Source: Geomonas azotofigens (GTDB lineage: Bacteria > Desulfobacterota > Desulfuromonadia > Geobacterales > Geobacteraceae). Taken from it: DNA of 64,000 nt. This document shows positions 40,695-50,214 of this stretch, piece by piece. A program made the translations under genes and the position numbers. The stretch is from NCBI RefSeq assembly GCF_018919395.1, contig NZ_JAHLME010000002.1:722182-786181 (forward strand), given 5' to 3'. The stretch's first letter is position 1, and every line of letters starts with the position of its first letter. A model generated the notes under the pieces. The model saw nothing but the letters and a program-made list of their open reading frames with translations. It was not told where the DNA came from and searched no databases.

Positions 40695-41252
40695 ATGAAA
40701 GAATTACTGGCGGAGGCGATCAGAGTTACCGTGAGCATGGAGCGGAACAGCGAGATGCTGTATCGCAGAGGTGCCATGACTGAGGAGCCGGGACAAAGGA
40801 GCTTCTTCGAGCGGTTGGCACAGGAACAGTCGCGGCGCATCGACATCCTGCTGAGACAACTGTCCCAGGCCGACACCGCGGAAGCCGACCCCGGGGGGGC
40901 GCTGGCGCGCATCGCCGCCACGGGGGAAAGGGGGGGGGCGCCGTGCAACCAGCTGCACCAGGCGCTGCTCGAAAAGCGTTTCAGCATCGACCTTTACGCC
41001 ACCTTTTGCCGCTGCTTTAAGGAGCCCTCCCTGTGCAGGTTCTTCGAATCGGCGCTGGCGGCCGCTCGCAGGGAGTTCAAGCTGATCACCGCCGAGTACC
41101 TGAAGGGAGGAGGGCGCAGCGAGATGCCAGCTTCAGCGCGCCCGCCGCGCCGCAGTCACGTGCGCGGCGAACTCCCCCACCGCACCCCCAACCGCCATAC
41201 CCAACTTTTCTTCGCCATGCAGGACTGCGGCAGGCAATCCCGCATCGGCTGA
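40695..41252 (+). CDS. Ferritin-like/rubrerythrin-fold hypothetical protein
   Basis: 185 residues from the ATG at 40695 (GGGAGAAC upstream); a longer in-frame start exists at 40551 with less plausible sequence. The first ~135 residues read as an antiparallel helical bundle with Glu and His/Arg spacing like rubrerythrin-type proteins (VSMERNSEMLYRRGA..SFFERLAQEQSRRIDILL..). The iron-ligand ExxH motifs are incomplete, so metal binding is doubtful. The last 45 residues are Arg/Pro-rich and end in CGRQSRIG. Function unknown. It is convergent with the MFS gene. Confidence 0.6.
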   Translation: MKELLAEAIRVTVSMERNSEMLYRRGAMTEEPGQRSFFERLAQEQSRRIDILLRQLSQADTAEADPGGALARIAATGERGGAPCNQLHQALLEKRFSIDLYATFCRCFKEPSLCRFFESALAAARREFKLITAEYLKGGGRSEMPASARPPRRSHVRGELPHRTPNRHTQLFFAMQDCGRQSRIG

Positions 41253-41275
41253 CCTCCCAGACCTCCTCGGACCTC

Positions 41276-42541
41276 TCAGGCTGCCTCGGGCGCGAGTTCG
41301 GGCAGCCTGCTCTTGATCCTCAAAACCAGCCCGGCCGCCAGCAGGCAGATCACCCCCGACAGCAGGAAGGCGATCATGTAGTCCCCCAGGTAGGTGCGCA
41401 CGGTTCCGGCGAACGTCGCGGCCAGCGCGGCTCCCACCTGGTGGCTGGCGAAGATCCAGCCGAACATCACGCCGACGTTGTGCCGGCCGAAGGCCTCGGC
41501 GGTGAGGCGCACGGTGGGTGGCACGGTGGCGATCCAGTCCAGGCCGTAGAAGACCGCGAAGGCGGAGAGGCTCCACTGCGGCCCGGAAAGCGCGAAGGGA
41601 AGCCCCAGAAGCGACAGCCCGCGCAGGCCGTAGTACCAGCAGAGGAGGTAGCGGCTGTTGTAGCGGTCCGAGAGCCATCCCGACAAGGTGGTGCCGAAGA
41701 GGTCGAGTATCCCCATGAAGGCGAGCAGCCCGGCGGCGGTGACCTCGGGAATGCCGTGGTCGACGCAGGCGGGGACCAGGTGGGTGCCGATGAGGCCGTT
41801 GGTGCTGGCGCCGCAGATGAAGAAGCTCCCGGCCAGGAGCCAGAAATCGGCGCTGCCGATCCCCCGCTGCAAGCCCGACAGAGCGACCCGGAACGGGTTC
41901 TCACCGGAGGCGGTCGGCGCCGGCTCGTCCTCCGCCGCCCCGTAGCGCGAGACGCCCACCTCCTGCGGGTGGTTGCGCATGATGAAAAGCACCAGGGGGA
42001 ATACCAGGAGCGCCGCCCCGGCGGTGGCGAACGCGGCGGCGCGCCAGCCGTGGTGGTGCGACAGTCGGGCCAAGAGCGGCAGGAACAGCAGTTGCCCGGT
42101 CGCGGCACTCGCCGTCAGCACCCCGAGCACCGTCCCCTGGGACTTGCTGAACCACCGGTTCACCACGGTGGCGCTCAGGCTGTAAGCGGTCATGCCGGCA
42201 CCGCACCCGACCACGACGCCCCAGATCAGCACCATGTGCCAGGGGCGCGTCATCAGGGTGGTGGAACTGACCCCGACGGCCAGCAGGAAAAGCGCGATCG
42301 CCATGGTGCGGCGCACGCCGATCTTGTCGAAGAAGGCGGCGGCGAAGGGGCCCATCAAGCCGTAGAGGAGCAGGTTCACCGATACCGCCAGCGAGATGGT
42401 GGCGCGGGACCAGCCGAACTCGTGCTCCAGGGGGACGATCAGGATGCCGGGTGTCGACCTGATCCCCGCCGTGGTGAGAAGGGTCAGAAAGGTCACGGCC
42501 ATGATAAGCCACGCGTAGTGAATTTTTCTCGAAGCCGCCAT
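41276..42541 (-). CDS. Major facilitator superfamily transporter
   Basis: 421 residues with 12 predicted hydrophobic segments and a charged central loop (about residues 195-215). The MFS signature lies between helices 2 and 3 (GPFAAAFFDKIGVRRTM), and its counterpart in the second half is SGWLSDRYNSRYLL. It resembles the oxalate/formate and monocarboxylate antiporter-like MFS group; the substrate is not evident. The ATG at 42541 has GGGAGGGA upstream. It sits 16 bp after a MarR-type regulator gene, which probably represses the pair. Confidence 0.85.
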   Translation of the reverse strand: MAASRKIHYAWLIMAVTFLTLLTTAGIRSTPGILIVPLEHEFGWSRATISLAVSVNLLLYGLMGPFAAAFFDKIGVRRTMAIALFLLAVGVSSTTLMTRPWHMVLIWGVVVGCGAGMTAYSLSATVVNRWFSKSQGTVLGVLTASAATGQLLFLPLLARLSHHHGWRAAAFATAGAALLVFPLVLFIMRNHPQEVGVSRYGAAEDEPAPTASGENPFRVALSGLQRGIGSADFWLLAGSFFICGASTNGLIGTHLVPACVDHGIPEVTAAGLLAFMGILDLFGTTLSGWLSDRYNSRYLLCWYYGLRGLSLLGLPFALSGPQWSLSAFAVFYGLDWIATVPPTVRLTAEAFGRHNVGVMFGWIFASHQVGAALAATFAGTVRTYLGDYMIAFLLSGVICLLAAGLVLRIKSRLPELAPEAA

Positions 42542-42556
42542 CTGTTGTTCCCTCCC

Positions 42557-43060
42557 CTACTCGGACTCGACGGAGTCCGCGCCTGCCACATCCCGCCCGG
42601 CGATACCTTCCAATGCCAGCGCCAGCTCCCCGAGTTGCCGCACGCCGTCGGCGCCCAGCCGCGCCTCGATCAACCGCTGCGCCTCGATCCAGCGCGGTCG
42701 CGCCTGGGCCACCGCCGCCCTTCCGGCTTCGCTCAGGCTTACCCCCCTTTCCCGCGGGTCGGACGAGGGGGCTCCCTCGACCATCCCGGCCCGTTCCAGG
42801 GCCTTCAGGTTGCGCACCAGCGTGGTGCGGTCCAGCCTGAGCCTCCTGGCCAGTTCACTCACGCTGACCGCTCCGGCCCGCGACAGGTTTACCAGCACGG
42901 AATACTGGGTCACCTTGAGCCCCGCGGCATGGAGGGCATCATCGTACACCTTGGTGATGGCGCGCGAGGCGCGCCGCAGGTTGACACAACTGCAGGCGCT
43001 CGGCTGGTCGGTCGGTTTCTTTTTGGTCCTGGTGGTAGTTGATTGAGTCAGCGCATCCAT
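42557..43060 (-). CDS. MarR-family transcriptional regulator
   Basis: 167 residues from the ATG at 43060 (AGGAGG upstream). The winged helix lies at about 45-110 ([48 protein letters not shown].., wing [13 protein letters not shown]). The N-terminus has Cys-x-Cys ([11 protein letters not shown]), which could allow redox sensing. It lies directly upstream of the MFS gene. A strong palindrome overlaps the region just before its ribosome site, indicating autoregulation. Confidence 0.9.
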   Translation of the reverse strand: MDALTQSTTTRTKKKPTDQPSACSCVNLRRASRAITKVYDDALHAAGLKVTQYSVLVNLSRAGAVSVSELARRLRLDRTTLVRNLKALERAGMVEGAPSSDPRERGVSLSEAGRAAVAQARPRWIEAQRLIEARLGADGVRQLGELALALEGIAGRDVAGADSVESE

Positions 43061-43069
43061 GACGCCTCC

Positions 43070-43091
43070 TATGCGTGCATGTACACGCATA
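43070..43091. promoter_or_regulatory. Palindromic operator upstream of marR
   Basis: Inverted arms TATGCGTG and CACGCATA around a 6-bp centre, ten bp upstream of the marR start codon. Confidence 0.65.
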
Positions 43092-43256
43092 TACCATCCG
43101 TGCATCCGTCGTCAACTGTTTCTTGGCCGCGATAGCCCTGGGCGGGAATCGCCGCCGTGGGGAAACATGGTAAAGTTAAACCTTTCGCGCCCGGAACCAC
43201 GCCGCGACCGGAGCCTGCCCGGGCCCCGCAGCGGTCAACCACGACGGAGAACGATC

Positions 43257-45485
43257 ATGTCCACGCTCGCCGATCATTATCAGCCGCTCCCGGGAACCGT
43301 CGGACTTCCCGCCCCTCCGCTCGATGAATTCGAAAGGGTGCGCCAGCGCCGGGGTTTTTCCTACCGCCCGCGCACCCGGCACCTGCTCCCGGAGGGGTGG
43401 GCCAAGTACACCAACCGCCTCTTCCTGGAGACGAGCCCCTACCTGCTGCAGCATGCCCACAACCCGGTGAACTGGTTCCCCTGGGGGGACGAGGCCTTCG
43501 AGCTGGCACGGCAGCTGGACCGGCCGGTCCTGGTGAGCATCGGTTACGCCACCTGCCACTGGTGCCATGTCATGGAGGAGCAATCATTCGAGGACGAAAA
43601 CATCGCCGAGTTCCTCAACAGCAACTTCATCGCCATCAAGGTGGACCGCGAGGAGCGACCGGACGTGGACACGGTCTACATGACCGCGGTGCACGCCATG
43701 GGACTGCAGGGAGGGTGGCCCCTCAACGTCTTCGTGGCGCCGGACCGCAAGCCCTTCTACGGCGGCACCTACTTCCCCCCCAGCGACTATCCCGGCGGCC
43801 TGGGATTCTCCACCCTGCTCAGACGGATCAGGGAAAGCTTCATCGCCACGCCGGACCGGGTCACCCGGGCGGGGGTGCAGCTGACCGAGGCGATCCGCAC
43901 CATGCTGGCGCCGACCGAGGGCGCGGGGTCCTGGCACGAGGTGTCGCTGGACCAGGCGGTGCGCCTGTACCGGGACCGGTTCGACGACAGTAACGGCGGC
44001 CTGGTGGGCGCCCCCAAGTTTCCCAGTTCGCTGCCGCTGCGCCTTCTGTTGCGCCGCGCCCAGGGCACCGGAGACCCGGAGCTGCTCGGCATGGCCGAAC
44101 TGACCCTGCGGCGCATGGCCGCCGGGGGGATCTACGACCAGGCCGGCGGCGGGTTCCACCGTTACGCCACCGACACGGCGTGGCAGATACCTCACTTCGA
44201 GAAGATGCTCTACGACAACGCGTTGCTGACGGTGAGCTACCTCGAGGGTTACCAGGCCACCGGCGTGGCCGAATTCGCCAGGGTCGCACGCGAGATCCTG
44301 CACTACCTGCAACGCGACATGCGGGCGCCGGAAGGGGGATTCTACAGCGCGACCGACGCGGACAGCCTGGACCCCGAGGGACACCGCGAGGAGGGGATCT
44401 TCTTCACCTGGACGCCGGACGAACTGGTCGAGGCACTGGGGAAGGAACGGGGGGAACTGGTCGCCGCCTGCTACGGCGTGACGCGAGGGGGGAACTTCGA
44501 GGGGCGTAGCATCCTGCACCGCGACAAGAGCCTCGCGGAACTGGCGACCGAACTGGGGCGCCCGGAACAGGAGCTCGACCTCATGCTGGCGGACTGCCGC
44601 GAATTGCTGTACCGGGCCCGCGCCAAGAGGCCGCTCCCCTTGAGGGACGAGAAGATCCTGGCGTCGTGGAACGGCCTCGCCATCTCGGCCTTCGCCCGCG
44701 CCGGTCTCGTTCTGGACGATGCCGACCTGGTCCAGGTCGCGGCCAACGCGGCGGACTTCCTGCTGGATACCATGATGGACAACGGGAGGCTGCGCCACGG
44801 CTACCAGGAGGGGACCGCCAGGGGCGAGGGCTTCCTCGACGACTACGCCTTGGTGACCGCCGGGCTCATCGACCTCTTCGAGGCAAGCGGCGAGATGAAG
44901 TGGCTGGAGCGAGCGCTCGAGCTGTGCGCGGCGACGGTGGAGCAGTTCGAGGACCGCGAGCGGGGCGGCTTCTTCATGACCGGGCCGCATCACGAGCGGC
45001 TGATCTCGCGGGAAAAGCCCGCCTACGATGGGGTGATCCCGTCGGGCAACTCGGTCATGGTACTGAACCTGCTGCGCCTGAACACCCTCACCGACGACCC
45101 GCGTCTCATGCAACAGGCGGAGCGGGCTCTCGCTGCATTCGCCACGCAGTTGGCCAAGTCTCCCACCGCCCTCTCCGAGATGCTCCTTGCCCTCGATTAC
45201 CGGCAGCAGACGCCCAAGGAGGTGGTCATCGTGGCACCGGCCGGCAGGCCCGAGGCGGCCGGGCCTTTCCTGGCGGGACTGCGGCGGGTTTTCCTGCCGA
45301 ACCGGGTGTTGGTGGTGGTCTGCGAGGGGGAGGAGTTGCGGCAGGCGGCGCGGCTGATCCCGCTTTTGGAGCGGAAAGTGGCGCAAGGCGAGCGGGCGGT
45401 GGCGTACCTGTGCGAAAACAGGAGCTGCCGCCGCCCCACCAGCGACCCCGAGGAGTTCTACCGGCAGCTCAAGGGGAAGGGCTAG
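43257..45485 (+). CDS. DUF255 thioredoxin-fold protein (YyaL/Spermatogenesis-associated 20 type)
   Basis: 742 residues from the ATG at 43257 (GGAGAA upstream). An N-terminal thioredoxin-like domain carries the family blocks [25 protein letters not shown] and [14 protein letters not shown]. An (alpha/alpha)6 barrel-like region similar to cellobiose 2-epimerases follows ([39 protein letters not shown]). The function of the family is not settled. No signal peptide is seen, so it is cytoplasmic. It converges on the HIT gene with overlapping stop codons. Confidence 0.9.
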   Translation: MSTLADHYQPLPGTVGLPAPPLDEFERVRQRRGFSYRPRTRHLLPEGWAKYTNRLFLETSPYLLQHAHNPVNWFPWGDEAFELARQLDRPVLVSIGYATCHWCHVMEEQSFEDENIAEFLNSNFIAIKVDREERPDVDTVYMTAVHAMGLQGGWPLNVFVAPDRKPFYGGTYFPPSDYPGGLGFSTLLRRIRESFIATPDRVTRAGVQLTEAIRTMLAPTEGAGSWHEVSLDQAVRLYRDRFDDSNGGLVGAPKFPSSLPLRLLLRRAQGTGDPELLGMAELTLRRMAAGGIYDQAGGGFHRYATDTAWQIPHFEKMLYDNALLTVSYLEGYQATGVAEFARVAREILHYLQRDMRAPEGGFYSATDADSLDPEGHREEGIFFTWTPDELVEALGKERGELVAACYGVTRGGNFEGRSILHRDKSLAELATELGRPEQELDLMLADCRELLYRARAKRPLPLRDEKILASWNGLAISAFARAGLVLDDADLVQVAANAADFLLDTMMDNGRLRHGYQEGTARGEGFLDDYALVTAGLIDLFEASGEMKWLERALELCAATVEQFEDRERGGFFMTGPHHERLISREKPAYDGVIPSGNSVMVLNLLRLNTLTDDPRLMQQAERALAAFATQLAKSPTALSEMLLALDYRQQTPKEVVIVAPAGRPEAAGPFLAGLRRVFLPNRVLVVVCEGEELRQAARLIPLLERKVAQGERAVAYLCENRSCRRPTSDPEEFYRQLKGKG

Positions 45486-45880
45486 CGCTCATCCCTCTTC
45501 CAGTAGGGGGCCTTGACGGGCATGATCCAGCGCACGCCGCCGCGCGGATCGTCGGTGTCGCCGGCATAGCGGGGGATCAGGTGGACGTGCAGGTGCGGCA
45601 CGGTCTGTCCCGCCGCCACCCCGTCATTGACGCCGATGTTGAAGCCGTCCGGCGCATGCCGCTCCAGCAGCAACTCCCGCACCCGCCCCACGAGATAGAA
45701 GAGCGCGGCCTGCTCCTCAGGCGTGGTCTCGAAGAACGAAGCCACGTGCCGCTTGGGAACCACGAGGGTGTGCCCGAGGGTCACCGGGAAACCGTCCGGG
45801 AAGGCGCGGGCGAACTCGTTCTCGAGCAGGATCGTGGCGGGATCGAGCCGGCAGAAGGGACAGGTGGCTTCGGCGCTCAT
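45482..45880 (-). CDS. HIT-family nucleotide-binding hydrolase
   Basis: 132 residues. An N-terminal CPFCRL pair may bind zinc with downstream residues. The histidine triad is HLHVHLIPR, preceded by [21 protein letters not shown] proteins hydrolyse nucleotide-linked phosphoramidates or dinucleoside polyphosphates. The ATG is at 45880. Its 3' end overlaps the convergent DUF255 gene by 4 bp. Confidence 0.92.
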   Translation of the reverse strand: MSAEATCPFCRLDPATILLENEFARAFPDGFPVTLGHTLVVPKRHVASFFETTPEEQAALFYLVGRVRELLLERHAPDGFNIGVNDGVAAGQTVPHLHVHLIPRYAGDTDDPRGGVRWIMPVKAPYWKRDER

Positions 45881-45885
45881 CGTTT

Positions 45886-46272
45886 CTATACGAATTCCAC
45901 GTTGCCCGCAGCGGCGGTCACCACGAACACCCTCTCGTTGTTACTGGCGGGGTCACAGGGAAAGACGATGAAGGTGGCACGGGCCGGCGAGAACCCCTGG
46001 GTGTAGCCGACCAGGGTCTCGCCGTCCTTGAAGGAAACTTTGATCTTCTTCCCCAGCCCCACCCTCTCCACGTCCAGCCGCTCCTGGTGTTCCGCATTTC
46101 CCTGGAAGCTCTTCACGAAAAAGATGGCCTTCAACTCCTCGACGTTCACCTCGTAACGCTTACCGGTTTCCACTTCGGTGAGATGGAACAGCGTCTTGTT
46201 CGCGGCCAGGTCCTCGGTGGTACCCTTAACAACCCTGCCGTCGGCATAGCGAACCACGATCTTAGCTATCAC
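45886..46272 (-). CDS. Conserved hypothetical protein (DUF6982-like)
   Basis: 128 residues from a GTG at 46272 with AGGAAGAGG six bases upstream; a TTG two codons earlier is too close to that site. The first half (KIVVRYADGRVVKGTTEDLAANKTLFHLTEV..VEELKAIFFVKSFQGN) and second half (KKIKVSFKDGETLVGYTQGFSPARATFIVFPCDP) look like two related small beta domains. The pattern is common in this bacterial group. I associate it with DUF6982 with limited confidence; function unknown. It lies 5 bp before the HIT gene, probably in the same operon. Confidence 0.72.
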   Translation of the reverse strand: MIAKIVVRYADGRVVKGTTEDLAANKTLFHLTEVETGKRYEVNVEELKAIFFVKSFQGNAEHQERLDVERVGLGKKIKVSFKDGETLVGYTQGFSPARATFIVFPCDPASNNERVFVVTAAAGNVEFV

Positions 46273-46375
46273 GCGCAACCTCTTCCTTACTTGATAGATT
46301 CAGGTGCAACTTTTAACTCAAAGGCACTCACCTACTACCATGAACACGGAATAATTTGAAGCAGTTTTTCTTACA

Positions 46376-46942
46376 TCACAGCCACTGGCGCGGGTAGGAG
46401 CGGTGATAGACGACGTTGTTGGTGAAACAGGCGACCGCGAGCAGGATCAGCGCCCCGGTCAGGACCGGAAGCAGCACGAAGGAGGGGCCCACCGCCCCCT
46501 GCACGCCGATCAGGGCGGTCGCCCCGCCGGGTGGATGGGTGGTGTGGGTCAGGTTCATGAGGAAGATGGAGGTGCCGACGGCGAGCGCCATGCAAAGCGG
46601 TGTCGATCCGAACAGGGCGACCACGACCACCGCCACCACGGCGGAGAGGAGATGCCCCCCCACCAGGTTACGCGGTTGCGCCAGCGGAGACTCGTTGGCC
46701 CCGAACAGGAGCACGGCCGAGGCGCCGAGCGAGCCGATCAGCAGGGGGTGGCCCAGCAGGACGGTCACCTGGGTGATGGCGAGGAGCCCGGCGATCGCGC
46801 TGAGAAAGCTCCACGCCGCGTAACGAAGCGTCATGGGACCGCGCGTGCCGCGCAGGGGAGCCCGGCAACGTCGCGGCACCCGCGCCAGCCTCTTGCGGAT
46901 GGCGACCTTTCTCCGCATCACCACGGAAAGGCGTCGTTTCAA
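46376..46942 (-). CDS. HPP-family membrane protein
   Basis: 188 residues from a TTG at 46942 with AGGAGG seven bases upstream. The N-terminus is strongly basic (about 30 residues) and four hydrophobic segments follow. Diagnostic motifs are GASAVLLFGANESPLAQPRNLVGGH and THPPGGATALIG. HPP proteins include plant chloroplast nitrite transporters. With nrfA directly upstream in the same orientation, a nitrite-related transport role is plausible, although a REP-like repeat and a terminator separate the two genes. Confidence 0.85.
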   Translation of the reverse strand: MKRRLSVVMRRKVAIRKRLARVPRRCRAPLRGTRGPMTLRYAAWSFLSAIAGLLAITQVTVLLGHPLLIGSLGASAVLLFGANESPLAQPRNLVGGHLLSAVVAVVVVALFGSTPLCMALAVGTSIFLMNLTHTTHPPGGATALIGVQGAVGPSFVLLPVLTGALILLAVACFTNNVVYHRSYPRQWL

Positions 46943-46980
46943 AGTTTTCCTCCTGTCATTGAATTAAAACCGAGACGGTG

Positions 46981-47100
46981 CCCTTCCCCCTCTCCCTTTG
47001 GGAGAGGGCCGGGGTGAGGGATCCGGCGAGGCCAGGGCCGCCGGAGATGGCAGCGCCCTCACCCGGCCTTTGGCCACCCTCTCCCGGGGGGAGCGGGGGT
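46981..47100. repeat. REP-like CCCTCTCCC/GGGAGAGGG inverted repeat
   Basis: Arms of the CCCTCTCCCTTTGGGAGAGG / CACCCTCTCCCGGGGG type around a G+C-rich centre. Shorter relatives occur near 5286-5326 and 26275-26333. Confidence 0.65.
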
Positions 47101-47156
47101 ACTGTCGGCGTTGCTGAAGTGGAGTTGAATAGAGAGGGGAAGGCCCGGTACCGTTA

Positions 47157-47192
47157 GATAAACCGGGGCAGCGCCCTCGAGCCCTGCCCCGG
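47157..47192 (-). terminator. Terminator after nrfA
   Basis: Stem CCGGGGCAG..CTGCCCCGG (47163-47192), then TTTAT on the minus strand, 11 bp past the stop codon. Confidence 0.8.
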
Positions 47193-47202
47193 TCATGCCG
47201 TG

Positions 47203-48654
47203 CTATTTACCCGCGAAGGGATCCTTTATCTCCTGTTCGGGCTTGAACATCAGTTTCTTCACGCCGCGGTTGTTGAGGTATTTCGCCAACTCCAGGTCGA
47301 CCTTGGCCGGCACATCCACCCCAGCCTTCGCCAACAGCTCACGCAACAACCGCTCCGCGGCAGCCGCGTGGGACAAGGCATCAGTCAGGACCCGCTGCGC
47401 CTCGTCGGGGTTGTGGAAGCCCACGGAGTTCTCCGCCCCGATGAAGACCACACGGTAGAAGGCCTCCTCGTAATGGTCCTTCGCCTGGGCGTAGAGCCCC
47501 TGGTCGAGCTGCTTGCCGAAGGCGCGGGCCTTGTGGGCCATCTCGAAGAGCTTGGCGTCGGTGGCGGTAGCGTAACCGGAGCGGATGAACTGCGACATGA
47601 CGCGGTCCTGTATGGCGAAGATCTTCTCCCGCATCTGCTCGGGGGATTCATCGTGGCACTGCCTGCACGCCTTCAGGTCGTTCTTGAGCGGGCTCATGAT
47701 GCGGTGGTCCGACACCTTCTGCCCGTTGACATCGACGGTCGGCATGTGGCAGTCGGCACAGGTGACGCCCGCCTGCCAGTGCACGCTGTTGTTGGAGAAG
47801 AGCTCGAACTCGGGGTGACGGATGAAGGCGAGCTTGAAGCCGGTAACGCTCTGGGTCCACTCGCCGCTAGGCTTGTTGCCGCGCAGCTTCTTGATGATGT
47901 TCTCTATGGTGATGCCGCCCCACTTGCTGCCGTCCCAGGGGAAGAAGACGTCGGTGGACTTCATGTCGGCATCCTTGGGAATGCTGTAGGTGACGTGACA
48001 CTGGGCGCAGGCGAGGGTCCTCAAATCCTGCCGGGTCAGCTTGGACTGGTCGACACCGAGCTTCTCAAGCCCCTTGCCCAGGGTGAAGCCGCGCGAGATC
48101 TTGACCGACATGTCCCGGTTGTCGTGACAGTCGATGCAGGTGACGCCGAGGGTCTGGTCCGCCTTGGGGATCTTGGCGCGGATTTCCTGGTACGGCTTGG
48201 CGAAGTAATCCTTGCCGAGCTGCCTCTGCAACACGGGAGCGTACGGGGTCTTGCAGGTCAGACAGGAGCCGCCGGCCTTGTAGCGGCCGGGATCGACCTC
48301 GAGCTGGTCCTGAACCATGTAGAAGTGCCCGCGCGGCTCCTTGTACTCGGTCCCAAAGGCCCAGCCGTTGTAGAGAAGCGCGAGGAAGGGGTACTCATCG
48401 ATCTTGTCCGGGTTTTCTTCCCCGACATCCCACCCTTTCTTGTACCTGCTCTTACCGGCCGGCGTCGGCTCCGAGGTCTGCTTCCAGAGCTGGTACTGCT
48501 TCGGGTAGAGCTTGCCCCACTCGGCCGGGTCTACGGTCCCGTCCGGAATCGCCGGGCGCACCTCGCTCAGCTCGATCTTCTTCGGCGAGCAAGCGCCCCC
48601 CGCCAACGCCAACCCCGCCACAGCCATGACGACACATCCTCGCAGCATCTTCAT
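47203..48654 (-). CDS. nrfA: Pentahaem cytochrome c nitrite reductase (ammonia-forming)
   Basis: 483 residues from the ATG at 48654 (AGAGGAG at good spacing). The signal peptide ends in the lipobox-like LAGGAC. Five haem sites are present: CLTCK (the Lys-ligated catalytic haem), CIDCH, CAQCH, CADCH and CRQCH. Active-site residues are likely Arg in CIDCHDNRD, Tyr in CHVTY and His in RHPEFE. Where E. coli NrfA has its calcium ligands (HVEYY and KAQHP), this protein has HVTYS and FIRHP, as in the calcium-free type described for Geobacter lovleyi. It reduces nitrite to ammonium in the periplasm. No nrfH-type quinol dehydrogenase gene is adjacent. Confidence 0.95.
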   Translation of the reverse strand: MKMLRGCVVMAVAGLALAGGACSPKKIELSEVRPAIPDGTVDPAEWGKLYPKQYQLWKQTSEPTPAGKSRYKKGWDVGEENPDKIDEYPFLALLYNGWAFGTEYKEPRGHFYMVQDQLEVDPGRYKAGGSCLTCKTPYAPVLQRQLGKDYFAKPYQEIRAKIPKADQTLGVTCIDCHDNRDMSVKISRGFTLGKGLEKLGVDQSKLTRQDLRTLACAQCHVTYSIPKDADMKSTDVFFPWDGSKWGGITIENIIKKLRGNKPSGEWTQSVTGFKLAFIRHPEFELFSNNSVHWQAGVTCADCHMPTVDVNGQKVSDHRIMSPLKNDLKACRQCHDESPEQMREKIFAIQDRVMSQFIRSGYATATDAKLFEMAHKARAFGKQLDQGLYAQAKDHYEEAFYRVVFIGAENSVGFHNPDEAQRVLTDALSHAAAAERLLRELLAKAGVDVPAKVDLELAKYLNNRGVKKLMFKPEQEIKDPFAGK

Positions 48655-48726
48655 CACATTCTCCTCTGTTCTGATTTCCCGCCTTGCGCGGCTGCCGCCG
48701 ACACGGGTAACGATGTCACTACCTTG

Positions 48727-48742
48727 AGCAGGGAACGTGCCA
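48727..48742 (-). promoter_or_regulatory. Sigma-54 promoter of nrfA
   Basis: TGGCACGTTCCCTGCT on the minus strand, a near-consensus -24/-12 element about 70 bp upstream of the nrfA start. Confidence 0.8.
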
Positions 48743-48817
48743 CGGCGGTGTTCAGCCGCAAATCATGAGAATTTCGTTCTTTTGCGTCTGCAGCGGAAGG
48801 GGAAACGGTGGCGGATG

Positions 48818-48844
48818 GGTAACGCGGCGTTACCTACTGGTAAC
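48818..48844. promoter_or_regulatory. Activator site upstream of nrfA
   Basis: GGTAACGCGGCGTTACC (48818-48834) runs into GTTACCTACTGGTAAC (48829-48844). It lies about 95 bp upstream of the sigma-54 promoter and overlaps the last codons of the regulator gene. Confidence 0.7.
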
Positions 48845-50201
48845 GCTTCATTTTTTTCCAGAGGGTTTTGCGCGAGATTCCCAGCAGGCGTGCGGCCTCG
48901 GCGCGCCGATTGCCGGTGGCGGCCAGCGCCTGTTCGATCAGCTCGGCCTCCCGGTCGTCGAGTTTGCTGGAAAGGACCGAGCCCTGGGCTGTGGGGGACA
49001 GCGGCGGCGCGGCTTGCGCCGGGAACACGCCGTGGCCGAATTCGGCGGGAAGATCGTCGATGGTGAGGGTGTCGCCGGTGCAAAGGGCGGTAGCCCGTTC
49101 CATGGCGTTCTTGAGTTCCCTGACGTTGCCGGGGTAGCGGTGGCCCAAGAGGGCTTCCTTGGCCTGACGGGCGAGTTTCAGCTCCGGGCGCCCCATGTCG
49201 GCGGCGAAGCGGGAGAGGAAGATGGTGGCCAGGGGCAGGATGTCCTCGAGGCGCTCCCGCAGCGGGGGGAGTTCGATGGGAATGACGTTCAACCGGTAGA
49301 AGAGATCCTCACGGAAGTGGCCGGCTGCGACGTCGTGGCGCAAGTCGCGGTTGGTGGCGGCCACGATGCGCACATCGACCTGGATCTCCCGGCTGCCGCC
49401 GATCCGCTCCACGGTTTTCTCCTGCAGGACGCGCAAAAGCTTCGCCTGTGCCGAAAGCGGGAGCTCGCCGATCTCGTCCAGGAACAGGGTGCCGCGGTGG
49501 GCCTGCTCGAACTTCCCCTTGCGCTCCCTGAGCGCGCCGGTGAAGGCCCCCTTCTCGAAGCCGAACAGCTCCGATTCCAGCAGGTTCTCCGGGAGGGCGG
49601 CACAGTTGACCTTGATGAGCGGGGAGCCGCTGCGCCGGCTCTTGCCGTGCAGCTCGCGCGCCACCAGTTCCTTGCCGGTGCCGCTTTCCCCGGTGATGAG
49701 GATGGTGGAGTCAAGGGGAGCCGTCGAGCGGATCACCTGGAAGACCGGTTGCATGGAGGGGCTGCGGCCGATCATGCCGCCGAAGGAGTATTCGCTCAGG
49801 AGCTGGTCGCGCAACACGAAGTTCTCTTCCTTGAGATGCTCCCGCTCGGTGATGTCGCGGCTCACCATGAGGGTGCCGACGAAGCGTTCCTCGGCGTCCT
49901 TGATGGGATAGTAGCTGTTCTCGAAGATGCGCCCCTTCACCTCGAGAGGACGCGTATGAAAAGCGAGGGTGCCCCCCCTGAGGCTTTCGATGATGGCGGC
50001 GATACGGGGCCGGGCAGGCGGAGAGTGGATCGCGAGGAGGTCCCGCCCCAGGTAGTTGGCGGCGTCGATGCCGCGGATCTGCTCCGCGGCGGCGTTGACG
50101 CAGACGATCTTGTTGGTGTGGTCGGCGAAGATGATCCCCTCGCCCATGCTGGTCAGAATCGCCCTGAAGACTCCTTCCGTATCCGTTGCCGCCGCTGCCA
50201 T
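48834..50201 (-). CDS. PAS-domain sigma-54 transcriptional activator
   Basis: 455 residues. A PAS sensory domain (about 5-120, ILTSMGEGIIFADHTNKIVCVNAAAEQIRG) precedes an AAA+ domain (Walker A GESGTGKE; GAFTGA loop in FEKGAFTGALRERKG; Walker B GTLFLDEIGELPLSAQ). A Fis-type helix-turn-helix is at the end (GNRRAEAARLLGISRKTLWKKM). With no receiver domain, it probably responds to a ligand or redox state through PAS. It is encoded immediately upstream of nrfA and shares a palindromic motif with its own promoter. Confidence 0.92.
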   Translation of the reverse strand: MAAAATDTEGVFRAILTSMGEGIIFADHTNKIVCVNAAAEQIRGIDAANYLGRDLLAIHSPPARPRIAAIIESLRGGTLAFHTRPLEVKGRIFENSYYPIKDAEERFVGTLMVSRDITEREHLKEENFVLRDQLLSEYSFGGMIGRSPSMQPVFQVIRSTAPLDSTILITGESGTGKELVARELHGKSRRSGSPLIKVNCAALPENLLESELFGFEKGAFTGALRERKGKFEQAHRGTLFLDEIGELPLSAQAKLLRVLQEKTVERIGGSREIQVDVRIVAATNRDLRHDVAAGHFREDLFYRLNVIPIELPPLRERLEDILPLATIFLSRFAADMGRPELKLARQAKEALLGHRYPGNVRELKNAMERATALCTGDTLTIDDLPAEFGHGVFPAQAAPPLSPTAQGSVLSSKLDDREAELIEQALAATGNRRAEAARLLGISRKTLWKKMKRYQ

Positions 50202-50214
50202 GACTCGCCTCCTG

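Noticed and set aside
43584-45386. 600-codon frame antisense to the DUF255 gene
   Set aside because: Shadow frame; the plus-strand gene carries full-length family motifs.
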